DNA from: a virus
Virus record (IMG/VR): IMGVR_UViG_3300037674_000399
Coordinates: 1-40,389 of that record
Length of the DNA: 40,389 nucleotides
Direction: 5' to 3' (one strand)
Below the pieces are notes generated by a model. It ran no database searches. It was not told the origin of the DNA and worked only from the letters and a program-made list of their open reading frames with translations. Position numbers and translations under genes: made by a program. Positions within the stretch are counted from its first letter, which is position 1; each line of letters starts with the position of its first letter. Positions 33,883 to 40,389 of this stretch are shown here, one piece after another.

Positions 33883-34243
33883 TTAATTTTTTCCCATATT
33901 GTTTTTCTTTTAAAGAACACGACTTACGCATTTCAAGACTATTTAGAATACCTTTACGCAGGTTCGTGTGAGGACTGCGTGTAATATTATCTTTACGCAG
34001 GCGAGTTTGCGTACCAGCGACCACACTTGCGTACCCATTGCGTAAAGGTAGTAATATACCTTTTAGCCAATTCTGAACAACTTTGGTTACCGTCGGATGC
34101 TTAGATGGCTTCGCATTAATATAGTATGCCTGGCGACTACGCTGTGATTCCATCAGCTCATCTGCGTTATACACTATTCCGCTCACATTGTCAATAGGCA
34201 ATGCTTCAAGTTGTTCGTAGTTTGTTCTTATCTGCTGTGTCAT
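33875..34243 (-). CDS. Hypothetical basic protein
   Basis: 122 residues with no recognised family, rich in R, K, N and S, notably near the C-terminus (LRKDNITRSPHTNLRKGILNSLEMRKSC). The repeated LRK/MRK triplets come from recurring TGCGTA-type hexamers in the DNA (33925-34044). The start shares ATGA with the stop of the small gene upstream. Base composition is less AT-rich than the neighbours. Sits between gp27 and gp5. Confidence 0.55.
   Translation of the reverse strand: MTQQIRTNYEQLEALPIDNVSGIVYNADELMESQRSRQAYYINAKPSKHPTVTKVVQNWLKGILLPLRNGYASVVAGTQTRLRKDNITRSPHTNLRKGILNSLEMRKSCSLKEKQYGKKLNG
33925..34050. repeat. Cluster of TGCGTA/TACGCA hexamers with a 12-bp inverted repeat
   Basis: Six copies of TACGCA or TGCGTA occur in about 125 bases. 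The 12-base sequence TACCTTTACGCA at 33949-33960 recurs inverted at 34039-34050. Direct copies also occur: CTTTACGCAGG at 33951 and 33991, and TTGCGTACC at 34006 and 34027. Confidence 0.6.
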
Positions 34244-34353
34244 AGTTCTGTCATATTCTCTAAAGAGACCTGCTGTAATGGTAATCTTACACGTCTAGCG
34301 TTAGCGAACCCAAAAAATTTGCGAGTCTCCGAGTTTCTTTCAGTCGTTATCAT
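34240..34353 (-). CDS. Small hypothetical protein
   Basis: 37 residues, read from the gap after gp27. MITTERNSETRKFFGFANARRVRL... is basic and has no motif. Its start begins 1 base after the gp27 stop, and its stop shares ATGA with the next gene. No RBS beyond AGG (in CACAGGTAAT). Support is only the fit of its ends to its neighbours. Confidence 0.45.
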   Translation of the reverse strand: MITTERNSETRKFFGFANARRVRLPLQQVSLENMTEL

Positions 34354-34354
34354 A

Positions 34355-35875
34355 TTACCTGTGAGGATTTGGACGTTGGTTCATCCTTCCAAGTAATTCG
34401 TTGTCTGCTTCATATATACTTTGTAGTCCACCTTGAGTTACGTGAGACCACACACTCTCCTCGGACACATATGGGTGGTCAACATTATCTTTAACCGCTC
34501 TAATGTGTACAGTATATTTGTCTTCTGTTTTATCTACAATATGTTTCATATCATATACCAAATATCGTCCTGCCCAATAAGGACTAGCTTTTGCTTTTAC
34601 ATTATGTCCTAGTGGTTCCATTATTGGCATATCAAACGTAATGATATCTCCTGCTTGTATTAGTGAATTGCCTGGTGCCACAATTTCCAATATACCAGTA
34701 GATAATAATTGTCTTTGAGATAATGCCTTTTGTGTTGTGTGTTTATCACTCACATTCTCTACTACATAAGTTTCACCTTTTTCATCAACGTGTTCGTGTA
34801 TATTTTTAGTATTAGATTTAAACATTACCCTTGCTTCAGGTTCATCACTTATTGTTTTAAGTGTATCATCAAATTTTGCATAAGGTAATGGTGTCTTAAC
34901 CGAAGATTTACCACCATCACTATGTTCAGTATGAAAATGTTTACCAAATTCTTTTGCATAATCAAAATCAGTTTCTTCAATAGTTTTATTAAACATATCG
35001 TGTTCAATTAATCTATTTGCATATGCACCATTGCCTATATTATCTAATGTATCAATTGGATTATGTAAACTCCAACTTTCTGCACCGTGTAAATCTTTAA
35101 TAATTTCTTTTCCACCTGATGGATGTCTAACATCTTTCATTCCAAAATTATAACTCCATTTGGCAGGTCTTGCTACTGCACCACCTACGGCTAATAATGA
35201 TTCAATACTTCTGAAATGATATCCATTAAAATCTTCATAGAATAAGTATCCTGCATTTTCATATTTTTCTGATACTGCCTTTTTACACAACATATCAATT
35301 GCTTCAAATGGTCTTGTATTAGGTATAACTATTTTGGTTTGGTTTCTTGTAGGTTCAAAGTATAAATTCTTTTTACTAGATAGGTATTTTCTGTTTCTGA
35401 ATATATCATTAACACCAACCTCAACTTGTCCCATATATGCCTTACTCACCTTACGCATATTATTAAAATAGGATTCTCTTGAACAAAAGAATATGTCATA
35501 GAGTTGACTACCTAAAGCACCTGTATTATCAGGTGTTACACTTTCTATTTTATATATGTGAAATGGGTGACCTTCATTGGCAGTTGCATTAACACCAGTC
35601 AACCCAGGCGTATGAAATTTTAAATTTAATCTTTCTAAACCAACAATAGGTAATAGTGTACGTACATCTTTGGTATCGTGTACTTGTATTTTACCAATCA
35701 TTGTACGGCTAAAAATACTTTGTTGAAGTTCTACACTTAAAATGATATTTTGTATATCAATTCTAAATGGTTGAACCTCTCCAGGTACACCACCTGCTAT
35801 TTTATATGATAGTATTTCAGCGACATCTAGGTTATAATCGCCTGCTTTTATTATGCGTTCTTTATTATCAGCCAT
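34355..35875 (-). CDS. 27: Baseplate hub protein gp27
   Basis: 506 residues (T4 gp27 is 391). It sits right before gp5 and after gp53, the position of the hub that carries the spike. VPGEVQPFRIDIQNIILSVELQQSIFSRTMIGKIQVHD at about 35-70 has the strand pattern of the first gp27 tube-like domain, and FEAIDMLCKKAV and GYLFYEDFNGYHFRSIE match the helical and beta parts of the family. The C-terminal ISFDMP-type segment (DIITFDMPIMEP) and KAKASPYWAGRYLVYDMKH are also typical. Gp27 forms the trimeric base for gp5. Homology is distant. Confidence 0.72.
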   Translation of the reverse strand: MADNKERIIKAGDYNLDVAEILSYKIAGGVPGEVQPFRIDIQNIILSVELQQSIFSRTMIGKIQVHDTKDVRTLLPIVGLERLNLKFHTPGLTGVNATANEGHPFHIYKIESVTPDNTGALGSQLYDIFFCSRESYFNNMRKVSKAYMGQVEVGVNDIFRNRKYLSSKKNLYFEPTRNQTKIVIPNTRPFEAIDMLCKKAVSEKYENAGYLFYEDFNGYHFRSIESLLAVGGAVARPAKWSYNFGMKDVRHPSGGKEIIKDLHGAESWSLHNPIDTLDNIGNGAYANRLIEHDMFNKTIEETDFDYAKEFGKHFHTEHSDGGKSSVKTPLPYAKFDDTLKTISDEPEARVMFKSNTKNIHEHVDEKGETYVVENVSDKHTTQKALSQRQLLSTGILEIVAPGNSLIQAGDIITFDMPIMEPLGHNVKAKASPYWAGRYLVYDMKHIVDKTEDKYTVHIRAVKDNVDHPYVSEESVWSHVTQGGLQSIYEADNELLGRMNQRPNPHR

Positions 35876-35876
35876 A

Positions 35877-36416
35877 TCATTGTTTAATCAGTTGTTTAAA
35901 TTCTCTTACAAAAATATCAAGGTACTTTGGTTCAAGTATTTTAATTTGTCTTTTCTTGTCTTGTATTCTTCTTTCATATTCATAATTAGATACGGCACCT
36001 GCGCCTGCGTCTGTTGAATTGCACTCTATCTTATAAGAATAATCTTCTGGTCCATCACCTATTTGTGGTCCACTTGATTGTGTTCTTTCCCAATGATGTA
36101 CTCCATCAGGTTCATTATATTTGTCTTTCATATAATTTTCAAACTGTAAATTTGATAACGGCCAATCATAATAAGGATTTTCAATATTGTTTATCATACA
36201 CACAACCCAAAAGAAATCTGTATCACCATATATTTTATATGCTACGTGTTCTGGTCTTTCTCCATCTGCAACATCATACGCATCCAATAATGCTATATTA
36301 TTTTTTATTTTATTTTTTGCTTTAACTCTACGAAATATATCAGGCACTAATTTATAATTATAATCTGCCTTGATATCGTATGCCATCAGCGGAAACTGTT
36401 CAAAAAATCTAGCCAT
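35877..36416 (-). CDS. 53: Baseplate wedge protein gp53
   Basis: 179 residues (T4 gp53 is 196). MARFFEQFPLMAYDI and HVAYKIYGDTDFFWVVCMINNIENPYYDWPLS are the LysM-like core of gp53, which joins neighbouring wedges and closes the baseplate ring. It shares one base with the gp48 stop (TAATG) and is followed directly by gp27. Confidence 0.85.
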   Translation of the reverse strand: MARFFEQFPLMAYDIKADYNYKLVPDIFRRVKAKNKIKNNIALLDAYDVADGERPEHVAYKIYGDTDFFWVVCMINNIENPYYDWPLSNLQFENYMKDKYNEPDGVHHWERTQSSGPQIGDGPEDYSYKIECNSTDAGAGAVSNYEYERRIQDKKRQIKILEPKYLDIFVREFKQLIKQ

Positions 36417-37651
36417 TAGAATCCATCCTTCATTTTCTGTTTCGTTAAGTATTCTAATTCTTTAAATTCTAAATTAATAGTATATGTAACAGGTGCATAG
36501 TCTTCAAACGTTTTGAAATTACCACCTTCTGGTGTATAACCTACATCACATTTTGTTAAGGCACATCTTGATATTTTATGTAGTTTCTCATTGATACCAG
36601 TATTAGTTAAATAATGTATTTCAAATTCTGAAGGATATCTGAATATACGTCCACCCCACTCATCATCTTTCCAAGGGTGCATATGATATTTGAACATCTT
36701 AATTATTTTTTGTGTAGTTTCAGTTTCAACATCATTTCTCGGCCAGAATGCAAAACTATAATTAAAAGTTCTAAATTCAGGACCTTCATAAAACATTTCT
36801 TTACGGTTGTTCATTGCCATACCCCAACCCTTACCTAATAATTTTAACCAATCACCCATACCTAAACCACCAGATAAGTTAGAAACTCCTCTGGCTCCTG
36901 CTTGACCAATGGCACCAGCGGCACCACCTACTAAATTCTTTAATAAATCTTTTTGTCCTTTACCTTGCATTAAATCAGCAATCTGTACTTGTTTTACGTT
37001 CTTCCAAGCGGCAGCAATATCACCTGATATATTTGTGTCTTCAGCTCCCCAATTTGCACCATAGGATACTTTAATATCACTAGGCATATATAAAGCAATT
37101 GCACCACTAACTATATCAGAATTTTTTTCATCTGATAATACAGTATTAGTTTTATTCATCCGAGGGATAGTAATGTTTCTTTTCTTATAATGATCCCTTA
37201 ATTCATCCATTCCTTCATATGTTTTAACAACTCCACCTCCAGAGCGTACTTCTGTTTGCTTAATAGTACCTGGACTCATACCCATATCTCTGGCAAATTG
37301 TAAATCAGCATTATATGCTGGGTTTTTACCAAGATTGGTTGCTATTGTGAAGAATAATATCCAATTGCCTAATTCTATACCAGTTAAGTCTGTTGGATAT
37401 TGTAAGTGTTGAAAACCTAAAGGATCATCTTTAGTATTCGTTTGACTATCATTTAAAGTTTTTTCAAATGGAGATTTCTTTAACATTGTATTAATACCAC
37501 TTACATCTCCAACTGTAGTGTTATTAAAACCAGATGTAAAGCTACTGAATAAACTATTAGCGGCAGCACCCATTGCCTTATTAACCACAAAACTCTTAAC
37601 ATTTCTTACGGCAGACTTACAGTAGTTCTTTAATTTTAGACTTTTTCCCAT
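36416..37651 (-). CDS. 48: Baseplate tail-tube cap protein gp48/gp54
   Basis: 411 residues. The second half has FNYSFAFWPRNDVETETTQKIIKMFKYHMHPWK and VTYTINLEFKELEYL, the tail-tube fold shared by gp48, gp54 and gp19, with the first ~150 residues being the extra domain of the cap proteins. Only one such gene is seen, placed between gp29-like and gp53, so it may do the work of one or both of T4 gp48 and gp54. A late promoter lies 27 bases upstream. Confidence 0.75.
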   Translation of the reverse strand: MGKSLKLKNYCKSAVRNVKSFVVNKAMGAAANSLFSSFTSGFNNTTVGDVSGINTMLKKSPFEKTLNDSQTNTKDDPLGFQHLQYPTDLTGIELGNWILFFTIATNLGKNPAYNADLQFARDMGMSPGTIKQTEVRSGGGVVKTYEGMDELRDHYKKRNITIPRMNKTNTVLSDEKNSDIVSGAIALYMPSDIKVSYGANWGAEDTNISGDIAAAWKNVKQVQIADLMQGKGQKDLLKNLVGGAAGAIGQAGARGVSNLSGGLGMGDWLKLLGKGWGMAMNNRKEMFYEGPEFRTFNYSFAFWPRNDVETETTQKIIKMFKYHMHPWKDDEWGGRIFRYPSEFEIHYLTNTGINEKLHKISRCALTKCDVGYTPEGGNFKTFEDYAPVTYTINLEFKELEYLTKQKMKDGF

Positions 37652-37663
37652 TTTGATCCTTGT

Positions 37664-37671
37664 TATAAATA
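37664..37671 (+). promoter_or_regulatory. T4-type late promoter (TATAAATA) for gp4, plus strand
   Basis: Exact octamer 33 bases before the gp4 ATG. It faces away from a second octamer at 37678-37685 on the other strand, only 6 bases apart. Confidence 0.75.
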
Positions 37672-37677
37672 CTATTA

Positions 37678-37685
37678 TATTTATA
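37678..37685 (-). promoter_or_regulatory. T4-type late promoter (TATAAATA) for gp48, minus strand
   Basis: Exact octamer on the minus strand, 27 bases before the gp48 start at 37651. It pairs with the plus-strand octamer at 37664-37671 to form a small divergent promoter. Confidence 0.75.
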
Positions 37686-37703
37686 TGATTTATAGGTAAT
37701 AAT

Positions 37704-38135
37704 ATGAAGAAGAGTTACAAAGGAATATACAGACCAACATACCCTAGAAAATACGTAGGCAACCCTAATATGATAGTGTATAGGTCATTGTTAGAGCGTA
37801 GGTTTATGCGTTATTGCGACCTTAATCCTGATGTACTAGTTTGGGCAAGTGAAGAGTTACCTGTTAGATACTATAATCCATTAGACAAGAAATTTCATAG
37901 ATACTTTCCAGACTTTGTTATCAAGACAATTAAAGATAAAAAGTATATGATTGAAATTAAACCATCAAGACAATGTGTTAAACCTAAAAAACCTAAATTA
38001 AAGACTAAATCTTATATGCGTGAGTCATTTAACTATATCAAAAATAAAGCAAAATGGTCAGCAGCCAAGGCATACTGTTTAAATAATAATATGGAATTTA
38101 AATTGATTACTGAAAAACAATTAGGATTTAAATAG
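37704..38135 (+). CDS. 4: Head completion nuclease gp4 (gp50)
   Basis: 143 residues, close to T4 gp4 (150) and alignable end to end: PRKYVGN, YRSLLERRFMRYCDLNP, VRYYNPLDKKFHRYFPDF, IEIKPSRQCVKPKKPK and KWSAAKAYC. TnsA/PD-(D/E)XK nuclease residues are visible as E31, D70, E84 and K86. In T4 this protein finishes packaged heads and trims DNA ends before tail joining. It is the only structural gene on the plus strand, with its own late promoter, and its end overlaps the convergent IscA-type gene by 8 bases. Confidence 0.92.
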   Translation: MKKSYKGIYRPTYPRKYVGNPNMIVYRSLLERRFMRYCDLNPDVLVWASEELPVRYYNPLDKKFHRYFPDFVIKTIKDKKYMIEIKPSRQCVKPKKPKLKTKSYMRESFNYIKNKAKWSAAKAYCLNNNMEFKLITEKQLGFK

Positions 38136-38436
38136 AAAATGATGTGCCACATCCACAAGAGGATTTAGCTTTTGGGTTGTTGAATACAAAGTTGGCACCA
38201 AATATATCGTTCTTATAATCTAATTGCATACCTAGTAAGTACAATTCAAAACTTTTATCTACTAACAGCGTATCATCAACAACTAAATCTTTATCAGTTG
38301 GTGAATCTTCAAACGTCCAATCATAACCAAAACCAGCACAACCACCACCTTTTACAGATAGTCTAACATAGTTCTTATTATGTTTTTCTCTTAATTCTGT
38401 TAATCTATTTTTTGCGTTTTCTAATATTGTTATCAC
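38128..38436 (-). CDS. A-type Fe-S carrier (IscA/ErpA/HesB family)
   Basis: 102 residues. The three conserved cysteines are C33 (GGGCAGFGY), C94 and C96 (SSCGCGTSF), the exact CxnCGCG signature of A-type carriers, and DIFGANFVFNNP precedes the C-terminal pair as usual. These proteins bind iron or a 2Fe-2S cluster and pass it to apo-enzymes. HesB/IscA-like genes are known from marine T4-like phages. It overlaps the gp29-like gene by 4 bases and is followed by convergent gp4, so it is transcribed with the tail genes. Confidence 0.92.
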   Translation of the reverse strand: MITILENAKNRLTELREKHNKNYVRLSVKGGGCAGFGYDWTFEDSPTDKDLVVDDTLLVDKSFELYLLGMQLDYKNDIFGANFVFNNPKAKSSCGCGTSFSI

Positions 38437-40271
38437 GCTGTTTTATACCCATTTAAACTAGCCATAAGAGAAGGATCAATTGGATATATAGTTTTAGCGG
38501 CAATAGTATTAACAGTTTTGCTTGAATTGACACTTCCTCCTGTACTATTATCAACAAACATACCTGATGATGTTGCTTTATCTTCTTCTAAATTCAATTT
38601 TTTAATAGTAGACTTTTTATCTTCTTTTAAATCATCTAAATTTGTAGTGATTGGTTCTATTTGTAATTTATACTCTTTAATAAAAGCTATAATTGTATCC
38701 ATATCAGCTTCAGTTTCAGATAAACCTTTCTTTTGTAAACTTAATTGTTTAGAATATGAACCTTTTAGTTTTCTTTCGGATGTTGATTCTACTTTTAATT
38801 CTAATTCTTTTATTTTTGCCGATTGTAGTTCTTTTGTGTTTTCTAATTCTGAAAGTTTATCTCTTACATCATCACTTGCAACTCTTCCATCAGATAATTG
38901 AAGGTCTGGTGTTGTATATACTGCTTTATCAAAATCAGCTTGGTCTTGTGCTATTTTAATTTTTTCACTTGCCTCTTTAGTATTGGCGTCTAATTGATTT
39001 CTTAATTCTTTTGTTTTTGCTATTAATGCTTTGGCATCCTCTTCACTAACTTTACCTGATGTTGCTAATTTTTCTAAATTTCCAATACTAGTATTAATTT
39101 CTCTTAATACCAATCTTGAATATTCTGAATCTTCTTTAAGTCTATCAGTACTCATATTTGCAATTAGTTTATCAGTATCTTTTAAAATTTCAGCAACTTT
39201 ATCTGAACTAACTTCTCCACCTGAACCTGGAGTATCTGAAAGAGCACCAGCAGTTGATTTACTTAAACTGGATGCTTCACTACCTACTTCTTTATCTGTA
39301 CTCAATGGTGTCATATCAAACTTCATCTTTTCTTTCATTTCTTTTATTTTATCAAAACCAAAATCAGGAATTTGTTCAATAATCCAATTTAAAGCTGTTT
39401 TAATTAAATTAAACATTTTTTTATATGTATCAATGATTGGAGTAAATATCATTTTAGCCAAATCTGATACTTTTTCTGCTATGCCTACTGTTGTATCAAC
39501 AACCCAATCTTTCATATTGGAAAATACTTCAACTATTTTCTCAAACATCATTTTAGGAAAATCAATTATCTTTTGAATAAATTTAGCTATGTTTTCACCA
39601 CCAATGTATCCTAAAAGAGCACCTGCCATACCACCGATAGCAGCACCGATAACTGCACCAAAAGGTCCACCAAACATCATACCAATAGTACCACCAAGTA
39701 TTGCAAACTTACTACCTTGCATTATTGCACCTGACATTCCTGAAGATAATCCACCTAGTAATCCACCTATAAATCCAGCAGGACCACCCCATTGTTTCAT
39801 ACCAGCAAATGCGTCAAATATAGTCCATACTAACATCAATATCATACCAGTCACACTACTAAAAATAGCTTTACCTAATATTTTTACAAATCCACCAGCC
39901 ATTTGCATAAGTCCCATACCAGCCATATCTTCTTTCATATCTAAATTTGACCACCAATCAGCTAGTTTTGCTAAATCACCTTTATTTTTTTTCTCTGGAT
40001 CGCCTGATGTTTTTGCTCTATCTTCTTGTTGGTCTTCTCTTTCTATATAACCAAAATGTCCCTTCATTACATCAACCATTTCACTTAATTTATCAACAGC
40101 AGCTGTTTGTAGAGTTCTAATGCCATCTAATACACCTAAAATAGGTTCATTAACAACACCTCCACTCTCCTGGGATAAGTTTTTCATCCCAATTAGTGTT
40201 CCGCCTACTTTTTCTTGTATATTATTGGCTACCAACGATACATTGTCGGCAACTACTACTGATTCTGCCAT
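38433..40271 (-). CDS. Tail tape-measure/hub protein, gp29-like
   Basis: 612 residues, close to T4 gp29 (590). It contains a Gly/Ala-rich hydrophobic stretch (about 150-225, with GGPAGFIGGLLGGLSSG and GGPFGAVIGAAIGGMAGALLG) of the kind that lines the tail tube and later makes a channel, then long helical coiled-coil sequence (about 375-580). It lies in the tail block ahead of gp48, as T4 gp29 does, with the IscA gene and gp4 in between. RBS AGGAT lies just before ATG. Confidence 0.72.
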   Translation of the reverse strand: MAESVVVADNVSLVANNIQEKVGGTLIGMKNLSQESGGVVNEPILGVLDGIRTLQTAAVDKLSEMVDVMKGHFGYIEREDQQEDRAKTSGDPEKKNKGDLAKLADWWSNLDMKEDMAGMGLMQMAGGFVKILGKAIFSSVTGMILMLVWTIFDAFAGMKQWGGPAGFIGGLLGGLSSGMSGAIMQGSKFAILGGTIGMMFGGPFGAVIGAAIGGMAGALLGYIGGENIAKFIQKIIDFPKMMFEKIVEVFSNMKDWVVDTTVGIAEKVSDLAKMIFTPIIDTYKKMFNLIKTALNWIIEQIPDFGFDKIKEMKEKMKFDMTPLSTDKEVGSEASSLSKSTAGALSDTPGSGGEVSSDKVAEILKDTDKLIANMSTDRLKEDSEYSRLVLREINTSIGNLEKLATSGKVSEEDAKALIAKTKELRNQLDANTKEASEKIKIAQDQADFDKAVYTTPDLQLSDGRVASDDVRDKLSELENTKELQSAKIKELELKVESTSERKLKGSYSKQLSLQKKGLSETEADMDTIIAFIKEYKLQIEPITTNLDDLKEDKKSTIKKLNLEEDKATSSGMFVDNSTGGSVNSSKTVNTIAAKTIYPIDPSLMASLNGYKTA

Positions 40272-40282
40272 TGATTATCCTA

Positions 40283-40389
40283 TTAGATACTATCCATTAT
40301 AGCTTTAACAAAGTTAGCATTTGCTTTCTTTGTTTCATCACAAATTGTTCCTGCTGTATCAACAGTTTCACTACAAACTTCTTTTGAAA
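40283..40389 (-). CDS. 3' end of an unknown gene, cut by the window edge
   Basis: The minus-strand frame from the window edge to TAA at 40283-40285 encodes SKEVCSETVDTAGTICDETK and ends in ANFVKAIMDSI, a helical, acidic sequence with two cysteines. It ends 11 bases before the gp29-like start, so it is in the same operon. Too short to name. Confidence 0.6.
   Translation of the reverse strand, partial: SKEVCSETVDTAGTICDETKKANANFVKAIMDSI

Noticed and set aside
39031-40050. Long plus-strand open frames (181 and 153 codons) within the gp29-like gene
   Set aside because: Antisense shadows of helical, S/K/E-rich sequence; proline- and serine-rich products without any motif or RBS.
1-40389. CRISPR array, IS element or integrase attachment site
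   Set aside because: No regularly spaced repeats beyond the fibre repeat, no transposase or integrase genes and no terminal inverted repeats were seen.

Overview
This window looks like part of the genome of a low-GC marine T4-like myovirus (order of SAR11 or cyanobacterial myophages). The evidence is a recognisable set of T4 baseplate and tail genes (gp29-like, gp48, gp53, gp27, gp5, PAAR tip, gp25, gp6, gp7-position, gp8), the head-completion nuclease gp4, several exact copies of the T4 late-promoter octamer TATAAATA just upstream of structural genes, very AT-rich DNA and tightly overlapping genes. The host cannot be fixed from the sequence; a low-GC marine alphaproteobacterium is my best inference. 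Nearly all genes read on the minus strand, so transcription runs from high to low coordinates.

Layout, in minus-strand transcription order. (1) 40.4-32.8 kb, tail and baseplate hub: the tail end of an unknown gene, a gp29-like tape measure, an IscA/ErpA-type Fe-S carrier, gp48, gp53, gp27, two small unknowns and a gp5 spike without a lysozyme domain. gp4 lies here on the plus strand, divergent from gp48 and sharing its promoter region. (2) 32.6-25.3 kb, an accessory island inside the tail genes: small unknown proteins, a DUF465-like protein, a nitroreductase-like protein, two 2-oxoglutarate/Fe(II)-type dioxygenases, a U32/UbiU-UbiV-like protein, a porphobilinogen synthase (HemB), small membrane proteins, a small lipoprotein, a Cys-rich zinc-ribbon protein and a complete ribosomal stalk protein bL12. 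Two small plus-strand genes in this island have sigma70-like promoters and may be early genes. (3) 25.3-7.3 kb, baseplate wedge and adhesion: PAAR tip, gp25, gp6, a gp7-position protein, a fibre with a plastocyanin-like domain, a LamG lectin-like protein, gp8, a 2018-residue DUF4815 protein and further fibre-like proteins. (4) 7.3-0 kb, a surface-sugar or modification cluster: SDR epimerase, glycosyltransferase with a ParB-like tail, SGNH hydrolase, DegT aminotransferase, radical SAM proteins (one split in two) and a carbamoyltransferase cut by the window edge.

The structural genes build the contractile tail. The accessory genes point to takeover of host translation (bL12), tetrapyrrole and iron-dependent chemistry (HemB, U32-like, IscA, dioxygenases) and remodelling of glycans on the host or virion. 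The least expected items are the phage HemB with its complete zinc-cysteine and Schiff-base residues, its U32-like neighbour, and the copper-type H/C/H/M pattern in a tail-fibre domain. Several genes shorter than about 60 codons (25263-25367, 25913-26074, 26090-26227, 34240-34353) were found by reading the gaps between larger genes.
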